Notes: generated by a model not told the origin, from the letters alone. A stretch of DNA of 51,093 nucleotides from Rhizobiales bacterium Ga0077548 (GCA_001464215.1 LNEZ01000049.1:1-51093), one strand, 5' to 3'. Positions 17,724 to 26,843 are shown, counted from the stretch's first letter. Numbers and translations: made by a program.

Positions 17724-18689
17724 ATGAAGCGCACCGCGCTCGCACTACTTTCAGCCGCAATCTTCGCGGCAATCGCCGTACCGGCTTCGGCGCAAAACTT
17801 TCCAACCAAACCGATCAACCTGATCGTGCCGTGGCCCGCAGGCGGCTCCACCGACATCGCGATGCGCGCGATTGCGGAAGCCGCGAGCAAGCATCTCGGC
17901 CAGCCAGTCATCGTCGATAACCGCGCAGGCGGTTCGGGCACGGTCGGCCCCGCGCAAATGGCGGCAACGGCGAAGCCCGACGGCTACACCATCGCGCAGA
18001 TTCCGATCACGATTTTCCGTCTGCCGCTGATGCAGAAGACGACCTGGGATGCTGACAAGGACTTTACCTACATCGCGCATCTCACCGGCTACACCTTCGG
18101 TGTCACGGTGCGCGCCGACTCCGAGTTCAAGACCTGGGCCGACGTCGTAAAGTTCGCCAAGGCGAACCCCGGCAAGGTGACCTATGCAACGCCGGGCGCC
18201 GGTACTTCGCTGCATATCGGCATGGAGCAGATCGCGGCCCGCGACGGCATCAAGGTAACGCAGGTGCCGTTCAAGGGCGGCGCCGAAACCAACGCCGCCG
18301 TGCTCGGCGGCCACACCATGCTGCAAGTCGAATCGAGCGGCTGGAAGGCGCTGGTCGACTCCGGCCAGCTTCGCCTCTTGATGATCTGGACTGCGAACCC
18401 GTCGCCGAACTATCCGAACGTGCCGACGCTGCGGCAGCTCGGCTATCCCTTCGTGTTCGACTCGCCGTTCGGCATCGCAGGCCCGAAAGGCATGGACCCG
18501 AAGATCGTGGCTACCATCCACGACGCTTTCAAGAAGGCGGTCGATGACCCGCAGGTGCAGGCCACGCTCGCGAAATACGACATGGTCGTGAACTACAAGA
18601 ACACCGCCGACTATGTGAAGTTCGTGAAGGAAGTGACCGCAACCGAGAGCAAGGTCGTCGAGATGCTCGGCCTCAAGAAAAAAGACTAA
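17724..18689 (+). CDS. Bug/TctC-family tripartite tricarboxylate transporter substrate-binding protein
   Basis: The periplasmic receptor of a TctABC transporter. It is 321 aa. A Sec signal peptide (MKRTALALLSAAIFAAIAVP, then ASAQ) precedes the mature NFPTKPINLIVPWPAGGSTD, the hallmark Bug start, in which PWPAGGSTD binds the ligand carboxylate. VDNRAGGSGTVGPAQMA and YATPGAGTSLHIGME are also family signatures. Start 17724 has GGGAG upstream; the longer frame begins without a signal peptide. A strong hairpin separates it from tctB and tctA, whose products complete the transporter. The ligand is probably a small carboxylate. Confidence 0.92.
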   Translation: MKRTALALLSAAIFAAIAVPASAQNFPTKPINLIVPWPAGGSTDIAMRAIAEAASKHLGQPVIVDNRAGGSGTVGPAQMAATAKPDGYTIAQIPITIFRLPLMQKTTWDADKDFTYIAHLTGYTFGVTVRADSEFKTWADVVKFAKANPGKVTYATPGAGTSLHIGMEQIAARDGIKVTQVPFKGGAETNAAVLGGHTMLQVESSGWKALVDSGQLRLLMIWTANPSPNYPNVPTLRQLGYPFVFDSPFGIAGPKGMDPKIVATIHDAFKKAVDDPQVQATLAKYDMVVNYKNTADYVKFVKEVTATESKVVEMLGLKKKD

Positions 18690-18699
18690 CGCAAGGTCG

Positions 18700-18727
18700 A
18701 TGGCTCCGCTGATCGCAGCGGAGCCAT
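18700..18727 (+). terminator. Hairpin between tctC-like and tctB-like genes (attenuator or mRNA stabiliser)
   Basis: ATGGCTCCGCTG (18700-18711), loop ATCG, CAGCGGAGCCAT (18716-18727): a perfect 12-base stem, followed by the moderately T-rich TTCACTTCT. Such hairpins after a binding-protein gene commonly protect its mRNA or stop part of the transcripts, so that the receptor exceeds the permease in amount. Confidence 0.65.
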
Positions 18728-18752
18728 TTCACTTCTGAACAACGATCGTCTC

Positions 18753-19229
18753 ATGAAAAGCTCCGGCCTCCGGATTAACAACGCCGAATTGTGGGGCGGT
18801 GCGATCTGGTTTGCGGTCAGCCTGTTCGTGCTCGATCAGGGCCAGAAGCTCGGGCTCGGCTCTGTGAACGCGCCGGGCATGGGCTTCATGATGTTCTGGA
18901 TCGGCATCGTGATGGCAGCGCTTTCGCTCGGTGTCGCCGTACAGGCGATCAGGAGCGAAGGCCCGTCGGTTCGCGCCTTATGGGCTGAAACGCGGTGGGT
19001 GAAGACGCTGATCGTGATCGTCACCTTCGGTCTTTATGGTTTTGCGTTCACCAGTCTCGGATTTCTTCTCTCCACCATTCCTTTGATGCTCGTGCTGTTA
19101 CGCGCGATCGATCCGGTGCGCTGGACGATCGCGATACCGCTCGCGTTCGGCGCGCCGATCCTGATCTGGTGGATACTGAAAACGCTGCTTCAGATTCAGC
19201 TCCCCAACGGCGTGTTCGAGATCGGATAG
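18753..19229 (+). CDS. TctB-family small permease
   Basis: 158 aa with four hydrophobic helices (near 13-32, 42-62, 82-113 and 125-145), matching TctB, the small membrane subunit of tripartite tricarboxylate transporters. The GLGSVNAPGMGFMMFWIG segment between helices 1 and 2 is the conserved loop (family pattern G..P.. GP.FFP). It lies three bases before the tctA-like gene and 63 bases after the receptor gene. Confidence 0.85.
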   Translation: MKSSGLRINNAELWGGAIWFAVSLFVLDQGQKLGLGSVNAPGMGFMMFWIGIVMAALSLGVAVQAIRSEGPSVRALWAETRWVKTLIVIVTFGLYGFAFTSLGFLLSTIPLMLVLLRAIDPVRWTIAIPLAFGAPILIWWILKTLLQIQLPNGVFEIG

Positions 19230-19232
19230 AGA

Positions 19233-20744
19233 ATGGATCTGCTCGGACAAGTCGCCAACGGGTTCGCGGTCGCGCTGACACCGATCAATCTTCTGTATTG
19301 TTTCATAGGCGTATTCATCGGCACGCTGGTCGGCGTATTGCCGGGCATCGGTCCGATTTCGGCAATGTCGCTCTTGTTGCCAGTTACGCTTTCGGGCACG
19401 CCGGAGTCCGGCATCATCATGATGGCCGGCATCTATTACGGCTCGATGTATGGCGGCTCGACCACGTCGATCCTCGTCAACATTCCCGGCGAAGCGACCT
19501 CCGTCGTCACCTGTCTCGACGGACATCAGATGGCGAAGCAGGGCCGCGCCGGACCTGCGCTCGGTATCGCGGCCTTCGGTTCTTTCATTGCGGGAACAGT
19601 AGCGGTTGTCGGGCTCATGGTGATCGCGCCGTTTCTAGCGGGCTTCGCGGTCGCCTTCGGCCCGGCCGAAATGTTCAGCCTCATGATCCTCGGCCTCGTG
19701 ATCGTGACCTTCCTCACGCAAGGTTCGATGCTGAAGTCGTTGCTGATGGCAAGCGCGGGCGTGGTGCTCGGGCTTATCGGTCTCGACAGCATTACCGCGC
19801 AGCCCCGTCTCACCTTCGACCGCATCGAACTTTACGACGGCATCGGCCTCGTCCCGGTCGTGATGGGCCTGTTCGGCGTCGCCGAGGTGCTTTCGAATAT
19901 CGAACAGGGCGTGAAGCGCACGATCACCAGCACAAAGATCAGCAACCTGCTTCCGAACAAAGAAGACTGGCAACGCAGCGCGGGGCCGATCGGACGCGGC
20001 ACCGTGCTGGGATTTTTTCTCGGCATCATTCCCGGCGGCGGTGCGGTGATCGCGGCGTTCGCCTCTTATGCTCTCGAAAAGCGTATCTCGAAAACGCCAG
20101 AGCGTTTCGGCAAAGGCGCGATCGAAGGTGTCGCGGGGCCGGAGGCGGCGAACAATTCGGCGGCGGGCGGCGCGTTCATTCCGCTACTCACGCTCGGCAT
20201 TCCGCCGAATGTGGTGATGGCGCTGTTGCTTGGCGCATTCGTCATTCACAACATCCAGCCCGGCCCGCTTCTGATGGTGCAGCGCCCCGACCTGTTCTGG
20301 GGCGTGATCACGAGTATGTATATCGGCAACGTGATGCTGCTCGTCCTGAACCTGCCCTTGATCGGAATGTGGGTGCAGCTGTTGCGCCTGCCTTACAACA
20401 TCTTATTCCCGATGATTTTGCTCTTCACCGTCATCGGCGTGTTCGCGAGTAGCAACAACGTGTTCGATCTTTATGTGATGCTTGCGTTCGGGTTGATCGG
20501 CTATCTCACGCGCAAGCTCGGCTACGAAGCGGCACCCTTGGTGCTCGCATTCGTGCTCGGCGCGATCATGGAAAACAAACTGCGCACCGCGCTGATCATC
20601 TCTGCGGGCGACCTCACGACATTCTTCAAGAAGCCGATCTCGGCAGTGTGTCTTACGATTGCAGCGATAATGCTGCTGATGCCGCTCATTCCGCAGCTTC
20701 GCAGAAAGCGTGAAGCGGTCGCATTAGAAGACGGCAACAACTAA
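19233..20744 (+). CDS. TctA-family large permease
   Basis: 503 aa, about twelve helices. It is the transport subunit of the TctABC system. Family signatures are [44 protein letters not shown], the matching second-half glycine motif [21 protein letters not shown], and [23 protein letters not shown]. The gene directly follows tctB and closes the tct unit. A palindromic repeat sits just after its stop and probably serves as terminator. Confidence 0.93.
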   Translation: MDLLGQVANGFAVALTPINLLYCFIGVFIGTLVGVLPGIGPISAMSLLLPVTLSGTPESGIIMMAGIYYGSMYGGSTTSILVNIPGEATSVVTCLDGHQMAKQGRAGPALGIAAFGSFIAGTVAVVGLMVIAPFLAGFAVAFGPAEMFSLMILGLVIVTFLTQGSMLKSLLMASAGVVLGLIGLDSITAQPRLTFDRIELYDGIGLVPVVMGLFGVAEVLSNIEQGVKRTITSTKISNLLPNKEDWQRSAGPIGRGTVLGFFLGIIPGGGAVIAAFASYALEKRISKTPERFGKGAIEGVAGPEAANNSAAGGAFIPLLTLGIPPNVVMALLLGAFVIHNIQPGPLLMVQRPDLFWGVITSMYIGNVMLLVLNLPLIGMWVQLLRLPYNILFPMILLFTVIGVFASSNNVFDLYVMLAFGLIGYLTRKLGYEAAPLVLAFVLGAIMENKLRTALIISAGDLTTFFKKPISAVCLTIAAIMLLMPLIPQLRRKREAVALEDGNN

Positions 20745-20753
20745 AACTTTTTT

Positions 20754-20802
20754 GCGCGTGATCTTGTCCGAAAACCGGTGCCCACTTTTCGGGATCACGC
20801 GC
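20754..20802. repeat. Rhizobiales-type palindromic intergenic repeat, probable shared terminator
   Basis: GCGCGTGATC (20754-20763) pairs with GATCACGCGC (20793-20802), and inside it CCGAAAA (20768-20774) pairs with TTTTCGG (20786-20792), giving a 49-base hairpin with a four-base bulge. The sequence GGTGCCCACTTTTCGGGATC is of a type I know as a very frequent intergenic element in Bradyrhizobium-group genomes. It sits between the convergent tctA and TSUP genes and could end both transcripts. Confidence 0.75.
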
Positions 20803-20804
20803 CT

Positions 20805-21647
20805 TTAGAACCAGCCCATCAGGCTTGCGAAGAAGCGGAACGCAACGATGAGCAGGAAGATCGCGAAGGCGACTTCCAGCCTTCGGCGCGGCCAGGAATG
20901 CGCGAGCTTCGCGCCATAGGGCGCGGCCAAGACGCTCGTCGGCGCGAACAGCGCAACGGCAAGAAAAGAAACGTAGCCAACCGAAAGCGGCGGCATCAGC
21001 GCCTGCTGCGGCCAGCCGGCGATCATGTAGCCGATCACGCCGGGCAATGAGATCAGAACGCCAACCCCGGAAGAGGTCGCCACCGCGCGGTGAATGGAAA
21101 CGCCGTAGAGAGTGAGAAACAAAGCGGAGTAAGCGCCGCCGCCAATGCCCATCAGCGCTGAGATGACGCCGATCGCAACGCCGACGATAGCAATCGTCAA
21201 CGTGCCCGGAAGCTGATCGGCGATGCGCCAGTTCTCGCGGCCAAAGATCAGCTTCAAGGCCATCAAGGTCGCGAATACGACGAACAAGAGTTTGAAGACC
21301 GTGGAGCTTGCAAAATAGGCGATGAATGAGCCGATGCCGACACCGCCGATAATCGGAAGCGCCCAGATCTTCAACACGCCTTCGTCCACTGCGCCTTTGG
21401 CTTTGTGCGCGTAATAAGAACGGATCGAAGTCGGCACGATCAGCGCAAGCGCGGTGCCGACGCAGAGCTGCATACGCACCTCATCGGCGACACCCAATAC
21501 CCGGAACACCTCGTACATGACGGGTACTGAGATCGCCGCACCCCCGATGCCGAGGAGACCTGCGAAGATTCCGGTGAGTGTGCCTGCGATGAGGATGGCG
21601 CCGACCAGAACCGCGAATTCGCTCGCGGGTATTCCGAGAATTGTCAT
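20805..21647 (-). CDS. Sulfite exporter TauE/SafE (TSUP) family permease
   Basis: 280 aa with eight hydrophobic helices in two halves. Each half opens with a glycine-rich TSUP motif: GIFAGLLGIGGAAISVPVMYEV (near 25) and GVISALMGIGGGAYSALFL (near 162). The family moves sulfite, sulfoacetate or other organosulfur anions across the inner membrane; no substrate can be named. ATG at 21647 overlaps the dusA stop by four bases, so translation is probably coupled to it. Confidence 0.9.
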   Translation of the reverse strand: MTILGIPASEFAVLVGAILIAGTLTGIFAGLLGIGGAAISVPVMYEVFRVLGVADEVRMQLCVGTALALIVPTSIRSYYAHKAKGAVDEGVLKIWALPIIGGVGIGSFIAYFASSTVFKLLFVVFATLMALKLIFGRENWRIADQLPGTLTIAIVGVAIGVISALMGIGGGAYSALFLTLYGVSIHRAVATSSGVGVLISLPGVIGYMIAGWPQQALMPPLSVGYVSFLAVALFAPTSVLAAPYGAKLAHSWPRRRLEVAFAIFLLIVAFRFFASLMGWF

Positions 21648-22642
21648 GCGGCGCTTTGTGCAGGCATTTCCGGAGAAATGAAAGCGAGCGCCTCGCGCAA
21701 CACCCATGCATTCGCGCCGGGTTTTACCGCTTCGGTAGCAAGATGCCGGCGGTATGCGCGCGCGCCCGGCTTGCCACGGAATGCGCCGAGGAGGTGCTTC
21801 GTAATGTCGTGCAGCCGCTCACCCTTCGAAAGCTCCCGCTCGATATAGGGAATGAGCTTTTCGAACGCCTCTTCGAGGTTTGCTGCCGGTGCGGCTTCTC
21901 CGAAAAACTCCGGATCGACGCCGAGCAGAAGCTCGGGAGAATCATACGCCGCGCGCCCCAGCATCACGCCATCGACGGATGCGAGATGCTCTTTCGCAGT
22001 TGCGAGGGACGCGATACCGCCGTTCAGGATCACGGGATAATCGCCAAGGCGCTTCTTTAACCGGAACACGCGGTCGTAATTCAGCGGCGGCACTTCGCGG
22101 TTCTCGCGCGGGCTTAAGCCCTGCAGCCAGGCCTTGCGCGCATGAACGACCAGCGCGTCACTGCCCGCCGCGATCATCGCGTTCGCAAAAGTGTCGAGCG
22201 CTTCTTCCTCGTCCTGATCGTCGATGCCAATGCGGCACTTCACGGTCACGGGAATTCTCACCGCCGCCTTCATCGCGCTCACACCATCGGCAACGCGCGC
22301 GGGCTCCGCCATCAGGCAGGCGCCGAAGTGTCCGCTCTTCACACGGTCCGAAGGACAGCCGCAGTTGAGGTTCACTTCGTCATAGCCGAGGTCTTCGGCG
22401 ATCCTTGCGCTCGCAGCCAAGTCCTTCGCATCCGAACCGCCGAGCTGGATTGCGACCGGATGTTCTTCCGGGTTGAAGCCAAGCAGCCGCGCGCGGTCGC
22501 CATGCAGTACCGCGCCGGTCGTAATCATTTCCGTGTAAAGGCGCGCGCGGCGCGACAACAGCCGATGGAAGAACCGGCAATGCCGGTCGGTCCATTCCAT
22601 CATCGGCGCGACGGAGAAAAGATATTGCGAGCGCTTACTCAA
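21644..22642 (-). CDS. dusA: tRNA-dihydrouridine(20/20a) synthase
   Basis: 332 aa. An FMN enzyme that reduces U20/U20a in the tRNA D-loop. The TIM-barrel begins with FSVAPMMEWTDRHCRFFHRL. The active-site loop is NLNCGCPSDRVKSGHFGACLM (catalytic Cys96 in GCP). LNGGIASLATAKEHLASVDGVMLGRAAYDSP carries the FMN phosphate site. EWTDRHCR and the ARAYRRHLATEA tail are of the DusA subfamily. The gene precedes and overlaps the TSUP permease gene; the HxlR regulator gene lies 13 bases upstream on the same strand. Confidence 0.93.
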   Translation of the reverse strand: MSKRSQYLFSVAPMMEWTDRHCRFFHRLLSRRARLYTEMITTGAVLHGDRARLLGFNPEEHPVAIQLGGSDAKDLAASARIAEDLGYDEVNLNCGCPSDRVKSGHFGACLMAEPARVADGVSAMKAAVRIPVTVKCRIGIDDQDEEEALDTFANAMIAAGSDALVVHARKAWLQGLSPRENREVPPLNYDRVFRLKKRLGDYPVILNGGIASLATAKEHLASVDGVMLGRAAYDSPELLLGVDPEFFGEAAPAANLEEAFEKLIPYIERELSKGERLHDITKHLLGAFRGKPGARAYRRHLATEAVKPGANAWVLREALAFISPEMPAQSAA

Positions 22643-22655
22643 TTTCTAATGCCTG

Positions 22656-23075
22656 TTACGCAGCATCCGCCTTGCGGTCGAAATGCTCGCGCGCGGTGAT
22701 AATTCTTCCATAGTGGGTTTCAGCCCAGCGAACCAGCGCGCCGATAGACTCCATCAGCGAGGCCCCAAGCGGCGTCATGCGGTATTCGACGCTCGGCGGT
22801 TGCGTCGGAAACACCGTGCGCGTGATCAGGCCGTTGCGTTGCAGGTCGCGTAGCGTCTGGGTCAGCATACGTTGCGAGATATCCGGTATGAGACGGCGCA
22901 GTTCGCCGAAGCGATAAGGCTTCTCCGATAGCGCGATCAACATCAACGTACTCCACTTGTCGCCGATCTGGTCCAGCACACCCCGCACCGGGCAATTGTC
23001 CAGGCTGTCTCCGGAGATTTTCTGCGCTTTGAGTACGTCCTGAATTTTGCGCGAGGATTTAATCGGCCGTTTCAT
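22656..23075 (-). CDS. HxlR-family transcriptional regulator
   Basis: 139 aa, winged-helix DNA-binding protein. The HxlR core reads [22 protein letters not shown], then the recognition region [24 protein letters not shown] and the wing [14 protein letters not shown]. Cys28, at the start of the domain, is the residue that senses quinones and other electrophiles in characterised HxlR proteins. The gene is divergent from a QorB-like reductase gene, the same pairing as ytfH/ytfG in E. coli. It probably represses that gene through the dyad at 23169-23201, and its own promoter may share the 149-base region. Confidence 0.9.
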   Translation of the reverse strand: MKRPIKSSRKIQDVLKAQKISGDSLDNCPVRGVLDQIGDKWSTLMLIALSEKPYRFGELRRLIPDISQRMLTQTLRDLQRNGLITRTVFPTQPPSVEYRMTPLGASLMESIGALVRWAETHYGRIITAREHFDRKADAA

Positions 23076-23168
23076 GATGGTTCTCTTGTCGGTCCTCTTG
23101 GTGGTTCCTGCGAAGTAACCAGCGCCCGATGAAGTGCCTTCTTTACGGGAGCTTGTCGATCTCTCATG

Positions 23169-23201
23169 TAGCTATGGTCTCAAAAAGAGACCAACCAGCT
23201 A
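23169..23201. promoter_or_regulatory. Dyad operator in the HxlR / reductase divergent region
   Basis: GGTCTC (23176-23181), AAAAA, GAGACC (23187-23192) form a perfect inverted repeat, flanked by TAGCT (23169-23173) and AGCTA (23197-23201), also inverted with two bases of asymmetry. It ends 23 bases before the reductase start. HxlR proteins bind such dyads next to the gene they control, so this is the likely operator. Confidence 0.6.
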
Positions 23202-23224
23202 ACTTGTATATGGGAAGCACGACA

Positions 23225-24115
23225 ATGGCAAACCAGCCCACCCTCCTCGTCACCGGCGCGAGCGGCAATCTCGGCCGCCGCGTCACCGAACTCCTCCTCG
23301 AAGCCAAGGCCGGCAAAATCATCGCCGGTACGCGCGATCCATCGAAGCTCGCTGATCTTGCAGCAAAGGGCGTCGAAGTCCGTAAAGTCGATTTCGACGA
23401 TCCGGCGCTTGCCGATGCGCTTAAGGGCGTAGATCGTCTTCTGCTGATCTCCACCGACGCGCTCGACAAGCCGGGCCGCCGTCTCGCACAACACAAGGCA
23501 GCGATTACGGCTGCGAAAAAAGCCGGTGTCTCGCACATCGTCTATACGTCGATGCCGAAGCCGGAGCCGGGGTCGCCGATCCCGTTTGCGCCGGATCACT
23601 ACGGCACCGAGCAGGCGCTCACTGAGAGCGGTCTGGGCTGGACCGTGCTTAGAAACTCCTGGTACCAGGAAAATCTTTTCCACTCGCTCCCCCAAGTGCT
23701 CGCTTCCGGAAAATGGTTCTCGGCGGCAGGCGACGGCAAGGTCGCGCATATCTCGCGCGAAGACGCAGCTTATGCGGCCGCTGCCGCGCTCGCAGCTACG
23801 CCGAACGGAAACGCGCGCTACGACATCACCGGTTCGGAGCCGCTTACGACGCGTGAAATCGCAAAGCTCGCGTCAGAGGCGACCGGCAAACCGATCGAGA
23901 TCGTGAACGTGACCGACGAGCAGTTGAAGCAGGGCATGATCGCCGCAGGTATGCCGGACTTTCTCGCGCCGGTCTTTGCAAGTTTCGACACCAATACGCG
24001 CGCCGGGAACGTGGCATTCGCGACAGATGCGGTGCAAAAACTCACCGGGCGGACGCCGGCGACGCTCAAGCAGTTCTTCGCGGCCAACAGGCAAGCGCTG
24101 CTGCAAGCCCACTAA
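23225..24115 (+). CDS. NmrA/QorB-like NAD(P)H quinone reductase (atypical SDR)
   Basis: 296 aa. The N-terminal Rossmann motif is VTGASGNLGRRVTELLLEA. Further features match E. coli YtfG/QorB: VDRLLLISTDALDKPGRR, HIVYTSMPKPEPG, and the active-site VLRNSWYQEN. The family reduces quinones with NADPH. The start is the ATG at 23225 (GGGAAG seven bases upstream); the frame opens earlier, but that part runs through the operator. The divergent HxlR gene gives the expected control by quinone or aldehyde stress. Confidence 0.88.
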   Translation: MANQPTLLVTGASGNLGRRVTELLLEAKAGKIIAGTRDPSKLADLAAKGVEVRKVDFDDPALADALKGVDRLLLISTDALDKPGRRLAQHKAAITAAKKAGVSHIVYTSMPKPEPGSPIPFAPDHYGTEQALTESGLGWTVLRNSWYQENLFHSLPQVLASGKWFSAAGDGKVAHISREDAAYAAAAALAATPNGNARYDITGSEPLTTREIAKLASEATGKPIEIVNVTDEQLKQGMIAAGMPDFLAPVFASFDTNTRAGNVAFATDAVQKLTGRTPATLKQFFAANRQALLQAH

Positions 24116-24121
24116 GCGGAA

Positions 24122-24149
24122 CAAGGGTGGCTTGCCAAAGCCACCCTTG
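24122..24149 (+). terminator. Stem-loop after the reductase gene
   Basis: CAAGGGTGGCTT (24122-24133), loop GCCA, AAGCCACCCTTG (24138-24149): a perfect 12-base stem six bases after the stop codon. No T-tract follows, so it may act with Rho or as a 3'-end stabiliser. Confidence 0.6.
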
Positions 24150-24217
24150 ACGCATCCGCAATAGCGGGAAAATGTCGTTTCCAAAGCCGCGGCCAAGCGG
24201 CAGGAAAGGAAACGCCA

Positions 24218-25180
24218 GTGCCCATTCCGCTTCAGTTTCAAGGCCGTCTTACGATCCCCGCGGTCGCAGCACCCATGTTCCTGGTCTCGAACCCGGACCT
24301 CGTGGTGGAAACCTGCAAGGCCGGCATCGTCGGCACCTTCCCTTCTCTGAACCAGCGCACCAGCGCCGGTTACGAAGAGTGGCTGGTCGAAATCAAGGAG
24401 CGGATCGAGAAGCACGAGCGCGACACTGGGAGAAAATGCGCTCCATACGGCGTCAATTTCATCGTCCACAAGAGCAATCCGCGCGTCGAAGCGGACTTGG
24501 AGATCTCGCGCAAGCATAAAGTGCCGCTCATCATCACCTCGCTGGGTGCTGTGAAGGAACTGGTCGGCGCGGTGCAGGGCTATGGCGGGCTAGTGTTCCA
24601 TGACGTGATCAATCTGCGCCATGCGCGGAAGGCGGCGGAAGCAAATGTCGATGGCCTGATCGGCGTCTGCGCGGGCGCCGGCGGCCACGCGGGCCTTATG
24701 AGCCCCTTTGCGCTCATCCCTGAAATCCGCAAATTCTTCCCGAAGACGGTTTTGCTTTCCGGCGTCATGTCCACCGGCCGCCATGTCGCGGCGGCGAGAC
24801 TGATCGGCGCCGATCTCGCTTATCTCGGCACGCGCTTCATCTCGACCAAGGAAAGCATGGCAGACGATCGCTTCAAGAAGATGATCGTGGACACCACTGC
24901 CTCCGACATCGTCTATACGGCGGCGATTTCCGGCGTGCACGGTAACTTCCTGATGCCGTCGATTGCCGCGACCGGCAAGGAGATCGACCTCAGTTCCTCG
25001 CATAAAATCAGTATCGAGCACGAAGGCCGCGCCTGGAAGGATGTCTGGTCCGCGGGCCAGGGCGTCGGCTCCATCGACGACGTACCCTCGACCGCCGAGC
25101 TTTGTGCGCGGCTGATCAAGGAATATCGCGAGGCCATCGAAGAACTCGCGGACGAACGCGCGGCAATCGCCGCCCAGTAA
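24218..25180 (+). CDS. Nitronate monooxygenase (2-nitropropane dioxygenase family)
   Basis: 320 aa, FMN-dependent TIM barrel. It begins with the LTIPAVAAPMFLVSNPDLVVETCKAG motif. VDGLIGVCAGAGGHAGLMSPFALIPEIR carries the flavin-phosphate loop and the His of the family, and GADLAYLGTRFISTKES closes the barrel. These enzymes oxidise alkyl nitronates; many relatives act as flavin reductases with unknown substrates. The CoA ligase gene starts one base after the stop, so the two are cotranscribed and may belong to one catabolic route. Confidence 0.88.
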   Translation: MPIPLQFQGRLTIPAVAAPMFLVSNPDLVVETCKAGIVGTFPSLNQRTSAGYEEWLVEIKERIEKHERDTGRKCAPYGVNFIVHKSNPRVEADLEISRKHKVPLIITSLGAVKELVGAVQGYGGLVFHDVINLRHARKAAEANVDGLIGVCAGAGGHAGLMSPFALIPEIRKFFPKTVLLSGVMSTGRHVAAARLIGADLAYLGTRFISTKESMADDRFKKMIVDTTASDIVYTAAISGVHGNFLMPSIAATGKEIDLSSSHKISIEHEGRAWKDVWSAGQGVGSIDDVPSTAELCARLIKEYREAIEELADERAAIAAQ

Positions 25181-25181
25181 G

Positions 25182-26756
25182 ATGAGTAGTGTAATGAAGC
25201 CTGAAGCCTGGCTCGATATTCCCTTTCTCACGCTCTCGGACCTCATTCGCGATCACGCGAAAGAGCGTGCGTCCCATCTCGCGGTCGTGCAGGAAGATCG
25301 TAAACTCGATTACGCCGCGCTCGACCGCACCATAGACCGCATCGCGGCGACGCTTCAGCGCGACGGACTGAAGGCGAAGGACGCGATCGCGATCTGCGCC
25401 TTTACCTCGATCGAGTATCTGGCGGTATTCCTGGCGGCCTTGCGCGCGGGTATCGCTGTCGCGCCGCTCGCGCCATCCTCCTTGCCCGAAACTATCGCGA
25501 GCATGATCGCGGATTCGAGTTCGAAGATTTTCTTTCTCGACAAGGCGGTCGCCGACGAGCTGAAGAAGGTGGAAGGCTCGATCAAGGCGCGGCGGATTTC
25601 GCTTGATGACTCAGAAGCGGGCGAGCCGTTCTCGAAATGGCTTGCCGCCGAGGGCGCGAAACCCGCGCATACCGATGTCGAGCCGTTATCGGCCTTCAAC
25701 ATCATTTACTCGTCCGGCACCACCGGCACGCCGAAAGGCATCGTGCAGTCGCACGCAATGCGCTGGGGACAGGTACAGCGCGCAGGCGTGATCGGCTACA
25801 CGCCGGACGCGGTCACGATGGTATCGACCCCGCTTTACTCGAATACGACGCTGGTCAGCGTGTTTCCGACGCTCGCGATGGGCGGCTCGCTCGTCATGAT
25901 GAACAAGTTCGACGTCGAGAAATTTCTCCAGCTTTCTGAAAAATATCGAGCAAGCCACGCCATGCTGGTGCCGGTGCAGTATCGCCGCATCATGGCGCAT
26001 CCCACCTTCGATACATTCGATCTCTCCGCGTACAAAAACGGGATGAAGTTTTCGACCAGCGCGCCGTTCGCAGCCGATGTAAAAGGCGATGTCGTGAAGC
26101 GCTGGCCCGGAGGCCTGCGCGAATATTACGGCCTAACCGAAGGCGGCGGCACCTGTATGCTCGCTGCAGATGTCTATCCAAACAAGCTGCATACCGTCGG
26201 CCAGCCGCTTCCCGGCCACGATATGCGGCTGATCGACGAGAACGGCGAGGAAGTCGGACCCGGCGAAATCGGCGAAGTTGTCGGCAACTCGCCGATTATG
26301 ATGAACGGCTATCACAACAACCCCGAGAAGAGCCGCGAGGCCGAGTGGTTCGACAAAACCGGAAAGCGTTTCATCCGCACCGGCGACGTCGGCCGCTTCG
26401 ATGAAGACGGTTTCCTCACGCTGATGGACCGCAAGAAAGACATGATCATCTCCGGCGGCTTCAACATTTACCCGAGCGACATGGAAGCCGTGATGGTGCA
26501 GCACCCAGCGGTGCTGGAAGCAGCCGTCGTCGGCGTGCCCTCGATCAAATGGGGCGAGACGCCCGTCGCCTTCGTCGTGTTGAAACAAGGCGAGACGGCT
26601 AGCGCCAACGAAATCCAGCAATGGACCAATGGGCGCGTCGGCAAGACGCAACGGCTCGCGCTGGTGCAGATTCTGCCGAGCCTGCCGCGCAGCGCGATCG
26701 GCAAGGTGTTGAAGCGCGAACTGCGCGACACCGTACGGCTCGCCGAAAGCGCCTGA
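25182..26756 (+). CDS. AMP-dependent acyl-CoA synthetase/ligase
   Basis: 524 aa adenylate-forming enzyme. The P-loop is IIYSSGTTGTPKGI (A3), the A5 motif is YYGLTEGGGTC, A7 is RTGDVGRFDEDGF and A8 is DRKKDMIISGGFNIYP. The C-terminal catalytic lysine is in SAIGKVLKREL. It activates a carboxylic acid as an acyl-AMP and passes it to CoA; the acid cannot be read from the sequence. The start at 25182 nearly abuts the nitronate monooxygenase stop; an ATG at 25194 is also possible. Confidence 0.88.
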   Translation: MSSVMKPEAWLDIPFLTLSDLIRDHAKERASHLAVVQEDRKLDYAALDRTIDRIAATLQRDGLKAKDAIAICAFTSIEYLAVFLAALRAGIAVAPLAPSSLPETIASMIADSSSKIFFLDKAVADELKKVEGSIKARRISLDDSEAGEPFSKWLAAEGAKPAHTDVEPLSAFNIIYSSGTTGTPKGIVQSHAMRWGQVQRAGVIGYTPDAVTMVSTPLYSNTTLVSVFPTLAMGGSLVMMNKFDVEKFLQLSEKYRASHAMLVPVQYRRIMAHPTFDTFDLSAYKNGMKFSTSAPFAADVKGDVVKRWPGGLREYYGLTEGGGTCMLAADVYPNKLHTVGQPLPGHDMRLIDENGEEVGPGEIGEVVGNSPIMMNGYHNNPEKSREAEWFDKTGKRFIRTGDVGRFDEDGFLTLMDRKKDMIISGGFNIYPSDMEAVMVQHPAVLEAAVVGVPSIKWGETPVAFVVLKQGETASANEIQQWTNGRVGKTQRLALVQILPSLPRSAIGKVLKRELRDTVRLAESA

Positions 26757-26843
26757 TCGTCACATTTCGCGGTTCCGGCTGCGGCTTAATTCACGCTTTC
26801 CCCGGCCACGCCTTGGGACTAATGCTGTTTCCAAGGAGACAGC

